In this document: piece by piece, positions 42,913 to 59,809 of the stretch
How the letters are laid out: each line of letters starts with the position of its first letter
Numbering within the stretch: position 1 is the stretch's first letter
Source of the DNA: Gadus chalcogrammus
Taxonomy: Eukaryota; Chordata; Actinopteri; Gadiformes; Gadidae
Assembly: GCF_026213295.1 (NCBI RefSeq)
Contig: NC_079422.1
Location: forward strand, 23,398,907-23,462,906
Direction: 5' to 3'
DNA length: 64,000 nt
Made by a program: the position numbers and the translations under genes
The notes under the pieces: model-generated
The model's database searches: none
The model's input: the letters and a program-made list of their open reading frames with translations, nothing else
What the model was told of the DNA's origin: nothing

Positions 42913-43917
42913 TTTAAGAGAATAGCGAGCCGGTGCGTGATTAAAAGTAGCCCAATAGAGCGGGAAAAGCAGCCCAATCTGGCAACACTGGCTGAACGTC
43001 TTCCAAAATTAGCCCAATCCGGCGGGAAAAAACGCCCAATCTGGCAACACCGCTAGACGTCCTCACGCTACAGCTTCAATATAAAATCAATGAGACCAAC
43101 AGAAAACGAAGCCGGTAGGAAACTAAAACTGTGATAATGAATAAAGTTTAAATTATATCGAAGGCCTCCCCTTGACTCCCATGTTTAAAAAAAGATAGTA
43201 TTTTAAAAGTAGAATATCTTAAAAAGTATAAAATATTTAAAAAATCAGTAAGTGACTAAGTGACTGATGTGGCAATGTTTTTCTAAATTGGTCGTGTTGA
43301 GGAAGAAAGCTGCAGCCATAATCCACAAAAACGGTGTGCAATGTAATCCTTTGAGGCAATAGTGCCCCGTCAATGAACGTCTTTTAAAAGTGCTTATTTT
43401 TGCTACTGACAGGCTCATCTTACACACTTTCATTATGGAAAGGATCCCTACAGAGACATACAACCTTCTTCTCTACCTTTCACTTGATCCGGTCTGTTAT
43501 TGTGTCCTACCAAGACTAGCTTATCTTTAGTTTCACGTCTACACCCCATGAACAACTCATTTGTTATCTTAAAAGGGGCCCATCTACGTCTGTTAACTAT
43601 CAGCTCGGACATATGAACTTAGAATTGACTTCTGTGCAGGTATTTTTTCCGTTTTTTGTGATTTTGTTTTGTGAAATGATGATCCTATAAGAAATATCTG
43701 AAACAACGTTATGTTGATAGTAATTATTAAAAATGGAGTGATGGTCTGTGGTGGTCTTCATGTAGACACTTGCTTACATTGCGAAAGACATTCCACAGCT
43801 CAAGGAGTGCTTCCAAACTTCTGGCCAGAGATCCTCCCCCTGGCCACACTGTCTCAGGAAAAGGACTCTGAAGGCCGTCGGAGATTCCCGTTAGTGAGGC
43901 GCTGCGAGACGACGGCC

Positions 43918-47914
<3,997 letters not shown>

Positions 47915-48798
47915 CTCCAAGGGTCTACTGGATGTGCTGCTCAACGGGCTCAGGGTGTTTCTAGGTGTGCGCTGAGTGTGTGTGTGTGTCTATTATGTAA
48001 CAGTGAACCGCCTGGACCACTGGGAAGAGCCATTCTTCTTAAGCTCCACTAAAGTGGGCAGGCCACAGAGGAGCCCCCCCCCCCCCCCCATCTGGCCACA
48101 TGCAAACAAGAACAGCACCCATGGAGGCAAACCTACATGAAGGAGGAAAGGTCTGCCGGCCCAGAGGACGCACGTTGAACCATGATCCGATTAACATATG
48201 TTTTGGATCTGCGTTCTTAACGCATATGCTAGTATTTATTAAGCTTTTCATTTGAAGCTTATGATCCCACCTAACAGGGATGCTCATACATATCATTTTA
48301 TTGTGTTTTATGTCTATGAGAGGTTCATGGTCATTTGCTGACTGTGATCTAAGTTTTTTTTTACAATTCATACAAAGCTTTAATGGCCTAAGCAACTAAA
48401 AACATTGATGGATTTTGTTTATGAATGTTTACTTATATTAGGCAACAGGACCTGTGACATTGAACGCACCTTCAACAAGCTATTGACATGTTACTTCTTT
48501 GGCATTGCCAAATCATACTTTTATTTAAAGAGCCAAAGGTTCAATGTTTAAAATAGAGAACCAGAACAGCACCACAGGATGAATGACCAGAGAAAGCATT
48601 TGCCATGTGACAGTGTCAGTGGTTATACTTTTTATTCTAGCAGTGACCATATCTGATTGAAGAAGATAGAGGCATTTTGGCAAGTGACCCTTTCCCTCAG
48701 TGCACTTTACCACAGTGTAGGACCAGCGGTGTTCACAGACCATAATATGAATACACAAACACACGTGCATGCACAGAGGCAAGCATGCACACAGATGT

Positions 48799-48799
<1 letters not shown>

Positions 48800-48888
<89 letters not shown>

Positions 48889-48896
48889 TATGCACA

Positions 48897-48951
<55 letters not shown>

Positions 48952-48964
48952 TATATATATATGC
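48800..48964. repeat. (CA)n followed by (TA)n
   Basis: About 43 CA units (48800-48886) are followed after TTATGCACAG by about 32 TA units (48899-48963). Long alternating TA is prone to cruciform extrusion. Confidence 0.97.
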
Positions 48965-49100
48965 AGGTGTGCAAAAACAGAAAATATGCATTATGGGAAT
49001 TCATTTAGGAATAAATAGTGCAATGCTAAACACATTGGAATCAATAGGAATCAATGCCGAGCACATTGTGAAATTGTGTAGCATTATTTATATCTATTAA

Positions 49101-49630
49101 AGGTTGGGTATGGGATTTGCGAAACGCCAGCAGATTTTAAAAATACAAAACTATCAAATGGTCCTCCATTCCAAGTACATGGACGTCCGGTCATGCACAA
49201 GCGCGAACACAGATGCGCGAGAGCGAGCCAGGCTAGCTAGGTTGGAGTTTAGGGACGGGTTGTCTTTTAGTGCTAGGTCCAAGATTAGTTAGTTAGCTAG
49301 CTCCAGTAGCTACCGCAGGATAACAACAAACAGAAGCTTGCTCTGGGTCACGCGCTTTGAGTACGTGCACGAAGGGATCACGCGCGGGGAGCGGGGAGGG
49401 GGAGGGGGAGTGAAGTACGACCGTTTGATGGACGTACTTACTGTCCAATGCCACTCGGTTGTTCTGAAAATCATTGGCTGGAGTTTTTCGAGCCCTGCCC
49501 GTTCCACAGATGATTGACTTGTTTAATTTTTATGTCAGAACTTCTAACTCAGTGGTTGTAAGTGGGTTATGATAAGGATTTCAAGTCATTTTGCAAAAAT
49601 GGCCAAAAAAGAGAATTCCATACCCAACCT
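49101..49630. mobile_element. TTAA-flanked MITE (piggyBac-like)
   Basis: The element begins AGGTTGGGTATGGGATTT (49101) and ends AATTCCATACCCAACCT (49630), inverted termini of about 17 bp. Both ends are flanked by TTAA (49097-49100 and 49631-49634), the target duplication used by piggyBac transposases. About 530 bp, no transposase frame. Confidence 0.8.
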
Positions 49631-50769
49631 TTAATAGACAGAAATTGATAGACTTGACTATTTATTGATATAGCCTACTGTAAATATGTAGATTTTTTGG
49701 GGAAATTCTTGTCTTGCCACAACTATCCATCAACAGCTTTGCCGTGCTGGCTCCCTGGTTTCCACGGCAAAACGTTTTCATTGTTTCCCTGGAAATGGTT
49801 TTACCGACCACACATTGATGGAAAACACTTAGCTCAGAACTAAGTGGCTAGGGGGAAATTGTTAAATGAAGCAAACTTACTTGGGAAAACACCAAAATGA
49901 TGGTAGCAGATCTTTCAATCAACAATCTACCATTGACACGTTACTGAAAAATTAAGCCTACACCCAGCCTTTTCTTTAAATCATTCACAGGACAAATAAA
50001 ACAAAACAAAAAATACTATCAACATACAGCATATATAGATCTAGATATACATCTTTATATTGATTTATAGATATATCTATCTATATATAGATAGATATAT
50101 ATATATGAAGAAATTCGTTGCTTTGTTTTGGTGATACATTTAGCGGGTTATATTTGTTGCAAAAGCTTTCCTGCTGTCCTCCGGCCGAAACCCCCGGAAC
50201 CTTTCTCCTTTATGTGTTCCTAATCGGACTCATATCCCGCTGGACATTTAATGGGTCGTGACGTGGTAATGGGTTGTTTTCCAGGTAGCATTTGGAAAAA
50301 TTTCTCTGCCCTAATCGAGTCTTACGTGCTCTAAAGTTGATGACAATTCTTTCAAACCCAGTGTTGTGCGAAGTTGGGAACTATTGTGTTTCCTGGACCA
50401 GGACCATCCTGTGTGGCTGCTCTGTGTGGTGAGGCCCGCACCTAGACCGACTAGCCACAGCCAATTACATAGCATAGATAAAATAGGAGTTGTCATGACG
50501 TCATCCGCTCTATCTAACATTACTATACTATACTACGTTACATGTCAAAATATTTATTTATTTTGTAGGATGCCGACATGTTGGTAGAAAAACAGCAAGT
50601 TGGCACGTTAACCGCCTAATGTTAGCATTGACGTTAGAATTAGCACTCCTATATAAGCCGGATGAGTATGACTCGTGTGTTTCGTCTTGTGTTGTTGTTC
50701 ACCAGATCATTCGGGGCTCGCTGCTCATATCTGCCGTGTGATTGACACCACCGCCACTTCTCAATCAAC

Positions 50770-52616
50770 ATGAAACTCTTCAGCCTCAGCATCCTTCATA
50801 AAGGGGCCACCAAATCCCACCTACTCAAGGCGGCCTACGACCTCTCTTCTTTCAGCTTCTTTCAGCGCTCCAGGTGGGTGTGACAACCACCACTACCCCC
50901 TCTCCAGTATTCCCGTGTACCTTTTCTAGACGGATGGTTATTACAATCTAGCTGTATCTTTATTCTCAATTCCATTACAATGGTATAACGTTGGTGCTTC
51001 AAAGAAGAAAAATAGTGCTTAAATATTATCATTCGATAATTAGTGCTATTAATTTGCATTGAGCCATTGTTGATTTTACTAGTTGTCTGGTTTCAAAATC
51101 CTCATGTGCATCGTCTCATTTGGTCTGTAGTGTCCAGGAGTTCATGACATTCACCAGTGCCTTGATTGTTGAACGGACATCACATGGAAGCCGAGCCTCT
51201 GTCAAAGAACAAGGTTATATATGAGCACAAACATCCCTCCCAACGCTATGAAGGATTCCCCATTACCTCCTGACATATCCCCCACACACTAGCATAAATG
51301 CCTGGGTCCTCTACCAAAACCATACGGGTTCCTTCAGTCATCCTAATCAGTGCTTTATTTAAAAGGCTTATTTAATTAATTTGCTGTGCAGATAATTCAA
51401 ATGAAACTGTCCATGTGCAGGCTATTCTATATAGTGTGGCCTGGGATTAAAGTGTCTGTCAAATGACAATATTAATAGTTGTTGATATCAGACGTAGACT
51501 CGTATTACCCATGTGACGTTAATGGCTCAACAGACGTGATATCCTAAAAGTTTTTATACCAAACAATGCTCCTGCTCCTTCCTCCAGAGTATCTTTGTCA
51601 TGTGTACGTGAGGAACGACGACCTGAGTGCGGTCGTCATTGCTGACCATGAATACCCGCAGAGAGTCTGCTTCACACTGTTGGACAAGGTGGGCAGTGCG
51701 GCTGCACAGACAACCTGGAATCACTCACTCTGTCTTGACACTTACTCAGAATTAACCATTTTTGGGGGTGTCCTTTCTTAACATCTTTTAGGTTTTAGAG
51801 GAGTTCTCAAGGCAAGTGGACAGTATAGACTGGCCTTCTGGAAACCCTGAAACCATCAACTACAGATCCCTCGATCTTCACCTAGCTAAATACCAGGTAC
51901 CTTTTTTAACCATGTGATACAGTTTGTGTGTTTAAATGAGCCGCAGTACAAATATTTAGCAGGCGTTTTTCAACCGCTTTCATACAGTTTCGATGTTGCG
52001 TGCTAAAGTCAATTAAGATGATGCTGCCTGTATTTGTATGCCAGGTGTATTGCATGATATGTGATAAGCTTTACAGCTAAACAACCATTGGAGTTCAACT
52101 TTATAATTGATATTTTATGTGGAATCTGAGTTAAAGTTTTGCCATGTTTTTCTGGTTTGTTTGTTTGTGTAGAAAAATACAAAAGTTTTAAAATGAAGGC
52201 TTCTGTTTCTGGCTAGAATCCCAAGGAGGCGGATGCAATGACCAAAGTTCAGGCCGAACTGGACGAGACAAAGATTATTCTGGTGAGATATTTCTTGAGA
52301 AAACCTTGGAGGGCTTGTGGTCTCTGGTTGCTGGAGTTGCACAATGTTTCTAATTGGTTGTCCTATCTGTTTATCTAGCACAACACCATGGAAAGCCTGC
52401 TGGAGAGGGGGGAGAAACTGGATGATCTAGTGGCAAAGTCTGAACACTTGGGGAACCAGTCCAAAGCCTTTTACAAGACTGTAAGTCCTGGAACCTTGTT
52501 CCGAATGGGATAAAATGCCTTGCAGTCAGCAACCATTCCTAATTGTATTTGTATGCGTCTGTTTCTTTTTCTCTGTGCAGGCACGGAAGCAGAACTCATG
52601 CTGTGAAATCATGTGA
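50770..52616 (+). CDS. ykt6: YKT6 R-SNARE, complete, 7 exons, 198 aa
   Basis: Longin-type R-SNARE that cycles between cytosol and membranes and acts in ER-Golgi, endosomal and autophagosome-lysosome fusion. Exons: 50770-50873, 51131-51213, 51588-51688, 51792-51896, 52217-52282, 52379-52480, 52581-52616; 597 bp = 199 codons, the same length as human. The longin domain (1 to about 130) starts MKLFSLSILHKG and has AAYDLSSFSFFQRSSVQEFM. The SNARE motif (about 138-198) has the zero-layer Arg163 in ESLLERGEKLDDL. The C-terminus CCEIM has Cys194 for palmitate and Cys195 as the CaaX farnesyl site. There is no membrane span, as expected. Confidence 0.98.
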
Positions 52617-54520
52617 TGCCTCTGCCTTGTCCCCTCGGACATGCCTCTCTGCCTTTCTGCTATTCCTACGACTCCCATCATGCACCTGCCCCCAGCTCTC
52701 AGCACATGGGCCAGATGCTGCTCAGGGTAGACGGACTGGGAGACATGGTGGAAGACCACGGGCATCTAGGTCTGGCCTGACTGGTGGGAGCTAAAGGTGG
52801 CTGAATGGGGTTTAGTCAGGGAATTATTTTTGAACCTTTCAAAGTTAAACGTCATTGTGGTGTTTCAATGCCAGCTGAGGAGTTAATAGCGTGAACTTGT
52901 GTATTGGTGGTGTATTGTTCAAATGTCTTTAATATTGCATTTTCGGTATACCGATTTTAAAATTTAAAGGTCCAGAATGGCGTTTAAGTTGTACTCCTAG
53001 GAAACCAGGAAAGAAAATTAACACTAGGTGTCTGTTTTTTTGTTTCAAGTAAAATCCTGACAATCTGCCATTCTTGTTATAATCTAAAGGAAATGATAAA
53101 GAAAACGATTTCAAGGTTAAATCGCTCCCAAATCCAGAGACTGACATAGGCATAGTTGACTAGTGGACACTGTTGATTTTCTCTCATTTGTTTCTGTTTG
53201 TTGAGGTCAGCCGAGGTTCTGTCATGTTGGCCCAACCAGCAATGGGCCTTCTCGGATGCGACTGGACCTTTTTTGATAACGATTATTAAAGTTTTCTTTG
53301 TTTTTGTTTTAAACCTCATGATGATGAGCAAACACTTTCAAACATTCCCATTTAGAATTGATGGACTTGTCATGACACAAATGTTTCTATGCTAATGGTT
53401 GGTGACAGTTTCAATGAGCTTGTGAGTAAAGTTGATGTTTGGCTTCAACACATTTATCGGATTAATGTGCTCTTGCATTGCGCCTTATCGCTTCATGAAC
53501 CCAATGTCCTTTATGCTCCTTTCCTCACTCACAGTAGACTGGTTGTTGGATGCAAAACAGAGCCTAGATGTAATGAGATACATGATAGGCGTCTTGGATT
53601 TTAAGACCAGACCAGATGCATATAACCATGATATTCATGGAAACGGATGTGTAACTGAGTTCATTCCCACACCTGTTGGCAAAACCCTGTCCTCGACATG
53701 TTCTCGGACTGACTACATAATCCATGCCTGGTGTGTGTCTCCTGAATTTGCTACAGATAATTGAAGAAACATCAGTAGACAAAGTTCATCCCATTTTGGT
53801 AACTAGACATAATCTCAATTTGTCAGATTCATCCAATGTACTTTTTGCTTTGGATTGACCTCTGGGAGATGGAACCGAATCTATTTAAGTTAAGACAGTG
53901 TTCTCAGTCAATAACCGATTATCCATTTAAGATGAAGAATTGCCTTTGGTATTGTGTCTGGGTGTCTTAAGAAGTCTAACTTTAAGTCTGCAGTTGGTGT
54001 GTGTGTGTGTTTGAGAGAGTTGTTGCTTCTACACCTTTTACAGTATTCATGTGGAATACCTTTTTTTTTCTTCTACTATTTTTTTGCTGACAGAAAATAC
54101 ACAGGCTAGAAAGGCAGGTTAGAGAATCCAAAACCTTGTAAGCCCACTTTGTTTCTGCATGGGTTATAGTCACCATGTGTCGCTCTGTCCAATTATAATT
54201 AGGTAAGTGTCAAACATGCTGCAACTATCTATTTACCAATACAATTGTTGTTCAACTCCAGTAACCATCACAACTTTGTATAGGGGAACCTATATAGGTC
54301 TATATAGTCTGCCAACAATTTGAGGAGTAAGCCAGAAACAATTCATAGTCTTATATTATATCTGGTGGAAATTCTAATATAAAATCTGTCGCAGCCAAAC
54401 TGATTTGTAAATAAAAAAAACGAAATCTTCCATGGCTCAAATGTATGCAAGCGTGCGCAGTCGTTTTATTTTCTGATGTATTTCTCTTGTTGAAATAAAG
54501 GAATATTGATAACATAACGT
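52617..54520 (+). other. ykt6 3' UTR and flank
   Basis: No further coding exon. A canonical AATAAA at 54494-54499, about 1.9 kb after the stop, is a plausible poly(A) signal. Earlier AT-rich candidates exist (for example TAAATAAAAAA near 54408), so the true end is uncertain. The TTAAAGGTCCAGAATGGCG segment near 52966 may be the end of a small repeat. Confidence 0.45.
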
Positions 54521-56227
54521 TAATACGGCCTACTATTTTATAATTTGTCCGTATCTTGTAAGGAGAATTCTGTCACAAAATGTCCAAAAAAGTATTTAGC
54601 CTGGGGAAGGTGCAAAACATTAGCAAAGTATTTTTTTAAATTAATGCCTTGAATAGTCCGGTTAAATAGTTTTTTTTTTTTTTAATCAAACAGAGATTTC
54701 GTTCAATCACTACTCTACTACAACGTTAATCTTTCCATGCCTTAGATCCTGTTTGACAAGGTCACCATGACGCGTCGAAACCATGATGAAACTTTCTCAG
54801 ACGTGAAGCGAAAAAATGTGCTGAATGCGGAATGGGAGCCCTTTTTCTGATTGGGTGTTGAAAAAAAGTGTTCACAAGAAGATTGAACTAAACACAGACT
54901 ATAACTATTGACTAAAAGTATTTGAGAAACTATTTGAGAAAATGCGTGATTGGATACAATATAGTGTCACTTAAATGAAAATGTACAGCAGTCAAAGAAA
55001 CCTATTGATTTAGGCCCAATCCCATTTCTACCCCTTACCCCTTCCCCTTCCCCCTTCAAATTAAGGGGGAGGTGTAAGGGTAAGGGGTAGGGATGGGATT
55101 GGGCCTTAGTTTTCTCTGGTCGACATGTATTTATTTATGAATTATTTTTTTTGATACGGTAGGCCTATGTGATGCCATGCTTCAAGCCATTTCAAAATCG
55201 ACCTTCTAGTGACATCACATGCACATCTGTTCACCCAGATGTATGATGGATAGATCAACCTACCAGTTGGTACAGTCCACTTGGTAGGCTGGTAGGTTGA
55301 TACATCTCATAGATAGTTTGCTTGTGACGTCACTATAACAATTTGAAGTAGCTTGGCATGTCAACATCACACATCGGTGGTAAAAGAAGCACTTATAATC
55401 AGATTCGACAAACCCTAGAGGAGATCTGTTTGTTTATTTCGCCTTGTATCAAATCGATGTCCTAACATTATTTCGACCTGCTCCAAAACCACCCACTTTT
55501 TCGTTGAAATATCTTGTTCTTTTAGTTAATTATTTCGAGTTGCTAAGTGTTGATTTTGGTGTTATTTTAACACTTGCAGTGCTAAAATAGCTCTGTGGGT
55601 GGTGTTGTTGAAGAGTTTTAATGCCCTCTTACTCAGAGTTAATTCCGTATCCGGTTTTAACGCGCTCTTTTTCTTGAACTCGAGTTTGAAAGCCCAGCAT
55701 CTGGAAGGGTGATATAACTTACACAATTTGGAAAGGTGAGGACCAGATATATTTACTTATTTAGCAAGTTACTCTTGATTTAAAAATAAGTGTTCATACG
55801 TTAAGTGGGACATTCCTGACGTGGCCGTAGGCTACGACATGCGGCCGAGCTCCCGGAGCCGCGGGGCTGCGGGGCTACTAGTTCATGACAGTACTGGACA
55901 TATCTCCATGTCCCATTTGCCCCCCTTTGATGGCAATATCCTCACTATAGTAAAGACATTTTCTTTATAACATGGATAACAAGCAAAAACAAAAAATCGC
56001 TATTAGGCGCTAATCGCTAGTTAGCGAACATGCTAAACAAACTTTACAACATGGATGATAGTTCAGGCAGTACTGGACATATCTTTATGTGCCACTTTGT
56101 TCAACAAAATGGGACAATGATATCCATATCATTTGTCCCTAACCCCAAATCAGTGCCGCTAATGAGCACCTCAGCTTGCTGCTAAAGCTTTAACTACTCT
56201 AGCTGCTACGGTGTTTCGGTTCAACTC
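54521..56227. other. Intergenic, foldback MITE and duplicated segment
   Basis: Contains the second foldback MITE copy (55013-55105) and an inverted CAACCTACCAG / CTGGTAGGTTG pair (55258-55305). A CAGTACTGGACATATCT segment occurs twice, at 55888 and 56070, and may belong to the 5' part of the hAT relic. No convincing exon. Confidence 0.6.
55013..55105. mobile_element. Foldback MITE, copy 2, with TTA duplication
   Basis: A 93-bp near-palindrome starting GGCCCAATCCCATTTCTACC and ending with the inverse. It is flanked by TTA on both sides (55010-55012 and 55106-55108). The 3-bp TTA duplication and GGCC ends fit a PIF/Harbinger-mobilised MITE. Same family as 11169-11267. Confidence 0.87.
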
Positions 56228-57434
56228 GTGACCGTTTTAACTGGTCACGAGTCGGCGGAGAAGCAAAGGGCCACCCTCCTACAAATGGGTCTGCCAGACC
56301 TGAAGGTTCTGCAGGATTGCCCCACCCGGTGGAACTCAACCTTCTACATGTTGAAGCGTTTTGTGAAACTGAGGGATGCAATCATCACCACCCTGGCTTT
56401 GGTGAATCCAGCAGTGACCACCTTTACCCATGAGGAGTGGGAGGCCATTGAAGAGGCATGCGAGGTGCTGCAGCCATATGAAGAGGTGACAGTGGAAAAG
56501 GGTATGTATTTAATCAATTTATTTAATTTATGTAATTAAATTCATTGGGGCATAATAAATGACATGACATATATGACACATGGTAAATAAATAGATGAAT
56601 GTATTTCAATACATAGATAAAAGGTCAATAGATAAAAATATGGTCTATAAATAGATAAATACATGGTTAATAAATAGATAAACAAATCCATAAATATTTG
56701 ATTTAAAACACATTTTAAAAAGGTTCCACATAACAAAGATGACCCTCTGCAACTGTGTCCTTTCTGTGTCCTATCTGTAGCTAGGTGACTGCCTCCAAAA
56801 TAATTATTTTGGCACGGGGTCTGCAGAGGGTCATTGCAAACCACCTGAGGACCGGCCGCTTCAAGCAGCCTGTGGTGGTGTCCCTTTTAACCTCACTCAA
56901 CGCTGAGATGGCCAAGCGTTTCCACAGGATTGAGTTCAACTCCTTGCTGTGGGAATCCTCCATCCTTGACCCCAGATTCAAGAGGAAGACCTCCTCTGAT
57001 GACCAGGCAGCCACCGAGGCCCTCCAAAGGCTTACAACTGCTGCAGCACAGGCGACCACCTCCAATCCATCCCAGCAGGAAGCTCTGGTGGAACAAGGAG
57101 CTGCGGGGGGACAACCATCAGAGGAGAGCATGGTCTGGGGTGACTTCGACGATCAGGTCTCAGGGCTCGTCGGTCACATCAGTGCAGGTGCGGAAGTGAC
57201 CCTCGAGATCCTCCTTCCTGCAAGAGGCACTGATCCCTAGGTCCTCTAACCCTCTGACCTGGTGGATAAGTCGATCAGTGATCTATCCGAGGCTCACTCA
57301 GCTAATGATGGAGAGATTGTGTGTGGTCGCCACGTCAGTGCCATCTGAACGAGTGTTCAGTAAGATGGGGCTGATCATTTCCGTCTCCCTCCAAGGCGCA
57401 GCAAGTCACGTTCCTGAATGCGAACCTGAAGTGA
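56228..57434 (+). pseudogene. hAT-family (ZBED-like) transposase relic
   Basis: The C-terminal half of a hAT transposase is recognisable: LQDCPTRWNSTFYMLKRF (first segment, to about 56503), then VTASKIIILARGLQRV from 56785. A GTATGT donor at 56504 and CTAG acceptor ending at 56784 join them in frame, so the source gene had an intron. The final dimerisation part (ALIPRSSNPLTWW, VATSVPSERVFSKMG) is in another frame after about 57215. The very end (SPSKAQQVTFLNANLK, stop at 57432) is shifted again with a small deletion. The N-terminal zinc finger and first catalytic part are missing. It is not functional as it stands. Confidence 0.82.
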
Positions 57435-57824
57435 ACATTTAGGCTTCTTCAGTTCCCAGAGGTTCTTGGGTTTTCTTTCTGCCATCACGGTTGGTCAAAG
57501 GACAAAAATGTTTGTTAAATGGCAATGTTCGGTTTTGTTCCCTACCCCTGAGGTTGGACACTGGGTTACAGCGGCCCTCACAAATCCGATGAATCCGAAC
57601 ATGAATTTGAATGTTAACATTGAAGATTTCGGATGCACTACCTGTATGTAGAGGGCAAAGTCTTTTAGAAAAGGTATAGTTTGTGGTTTAATAAGCTTGC
57701 TTTGTCCCATTGTCTTCCACATCATGCCTGATATAGACCTGTATTGTTTACAGACAAATCATGGGGTAGCCTTTATTTAAAAAGAAATTAATAATTTCCA
57801 AAACCTTATTTCACTCTTTTTGTA

Positions 57825-58022
57825 GGAAAACAGGCATCTGGTTATGGCAGATTTCACCAAAGCCTGACTGATGAACAAAAGGCTGCAATGGACAGAATGG
57901 AGCGAACACAGAGACTGAATGAAGAGCGTGAGGAGAGGGTCATGTCTAGATTTTTGGAAGAAAGTGCTCGTTCGACCGAGCGTTTGGTAGGGCAGCTATT
58001 TGAGGGCCTCAGGTCTTTTTAA
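57825..58022 (+). pseudogene. PIF/Harbinger accessory (MADF/Myb-like) protein C-terminus, relic
   Basis: A plus-strand frame ends at TAA 58020-58022 and reads QSLTDEQKAAMDRMERTQRL, then REERVMSRFLEESARSTERL. This charged helical tail is typical of the DNA-binding partner encoded beside Harbinger nucleases. It converges on the nuclease remnant at 58318-58671, which is the usual layout of such elements. Only this last exon-like piece is visible. Confidence 0.5.
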
Positions 58023-58317
58023 ATTTAATACAATCTATATATATAATATATATATATATAATATATATATACATACAATTTGATATGGGGTACATTAAAA
58101 AAATATATATCTTAAAGTTCCCCATCAATGAATAAACAAATTAATAAGGTGAACAGATATTGATGTGAAAATATTGTTATTTATTTATTAAATATTTGTT
58201 CCACCATTATGTTCCCTTAACCATACGTGTTTAAATGAATAGAGATGACCCCTGCGAAGGGGAAAGTGAGTGGCCATATATCCTGTAACCACGGCCCTTT
58301 CGTGGTCACCATGTTCA

Positions 58318-58671
58318 TTAACATTTGCTGGCAGGCTGAGGATAGATTCCGTCTGGAGTTGCAGCCTCTTCCAACCAGTTTACATGTTCTCTCTGAAGCT
58401 GGCAAAAATTGTGCAAAGCACAGCAGGTAGCTATGACAGTCGGTGTGAATGTGAAGTGAAAGTCACTACGTTTCAACAGAACACGCCATCTTGCCTTTAG
58501 AATTCCAAATGTATTTTCCACCCCAACCCGGAACGAACTTGGATAAACATTGAAAGATTCCTGCTCTGGAGGTAGAAGCGAGGAGCTGAGATGTCCTTTA
58601 ACAAGCCACGGAAGGAGCGGATATGCAGGATCCCCAACAACGACTAGCCTGATGCTCTCTCCCTTGATCAC
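58318..58671 (-). pseudogene. HARBI1-like nuclease fragment (PIF/Harbinger)
   Basis: The minus strand encodes VVVGDPAYPLLPWLVKGH, then FRVGVENTFGILKARWRVLL and CCALHNFCQL. These are the landmarks of the last third of the DDE nuclease of PIF/Harbinger transposons, including the GD(S/P)AYP block and the ENxFG-LK-RWR block. The upstream part with the first catalytic Asp is absent or unrecognisable, so the copy is truncated. The best reading is one degraded Harbinger element covering roughly 57.8-58.7 kb. Confidence 0.75.
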
Positions 58672-58722
58672 ATTTTAGGAACAGATCTATTCCGCATAGA
58701 AATCTAACGCGGCTACTGACTC

Positions 58723-59530
58723 AGAGTCAGCAGAACCGTGCACAAACACATTCCATCATTCGATTCACCGGAAACTCGACTGAAACAGTTCAGTCGAGTA
58801 TCCGGTGGCACCGAGTCTGACTGACTCAGCTGAGAACCATGCAATGGGTGCATTCCATGATGCGATTCACCGCTACCGGAAACGGAAACTGGACTGACTG
58901 AACGAACGAACAATTCACGAACGACTCCTCTTGGCCAATTGACTGACGCGAACTGTTTCCCGGAAACAAATCATTAAATCCACCACTGGTCTGTAGTGCC
59001 CTAAAGCAATTCGGTGCTTCGCGAGACCCGAGACTCCCGCGAGAGTGGGCGGCGGGTCGCCGGCAGAAACTTGCATATTCCCTTTTCCCGCCAAGATAAG
59101 CCAGGGGGAGTCGAAACAACGACCAATCGACCCAAGTGTTAAAGAACCATCACAATGACTCTTAACCTTTTATGTTAATGTTAATTAAGCCAAAAAAGTT
59201 GCATAGTTCCCCTTTTATAAAACACATCCAATACACGGAATGTCGGCTGGTGACGCCACTGAGGCCATAGTAGGCCAACAATGCTCCTAGCATCCTACGA
59301 GTAGTACCCCTGGAATCAAGGTTAGCTACGAGCGTTTTCACGACGTTCGTTACCAACGATGCTTTCGGGAAACGGAGTGAAAACTGTACGATGCTCGTAC
59401 GACGCACTCCACGATCCATTAAGGCTAACGATAGTTTTGGGAAACGGGGCCCTGGTTGGCGAGCCATCGCACCACAAGTGTTTGGATAGTATTGAAAGCC
59501 TGGAGCTGAAGGATGTCTGGGGAAGGATGC
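58723..59530. other. Intergenic, probable old DNA-transposon debris
   Basis: 58.73-58.98 kb has repeated CATTCCATSATKCGATTCACCG and GGAAACTSGACTGAM motifs. 59.29-59.45 kb has GGGAAACGG repeats near both ends (TTTCGGGAAACGGAG and TTTTGGGAAACGGGG). The 59162-59467 minus frame (ALLAYYGLSGVTSRHSVYW) looks like transposon-related coding but I cannot assign it. Confidence 0.4.
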
Positions 59531-59809
59531 TCCTGGCCTAACCAGAGAATCATGTCAATTATCTATCACAATTTGTCCCAATAAATAGTCACATAATGTA
59601 ATCAGCCATTAAGAAGTAGATGCAAACTTACCAGCTTCAAAGTAGCATCCAGTTATTTGCAGACGATGTTAGAATGTATAAAAACAGCTTAAGAATTAAA
59701 GTTTTCCTCAAGTCCATATTTCACGAATTGAGCATTAAACTTACGAACTCAAAAGATTTATCACAAATGGATCACGACAGTTTAAATGGGTCAGTTGAGG
59801 TGCCAAATG

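Larger units (their letters stand above)
47915..50769. other. Intergenic between divergent gck and ykt6
   Basis: Should contain both promoters; no start site could be fixed. It holds a poly-C run (48076-48090), a (CA)n/(TA)n compound array (48800-48962), a TTAA-flanked MITE (49101-49630) and a TATA/TAGATA-rich stretch (50026-50105). ykt6 is preceded within 100 bp by a GCTCGCTGCTCATATCTGCC-type sequence, probably 5' UTR. Confidence 0.6.
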
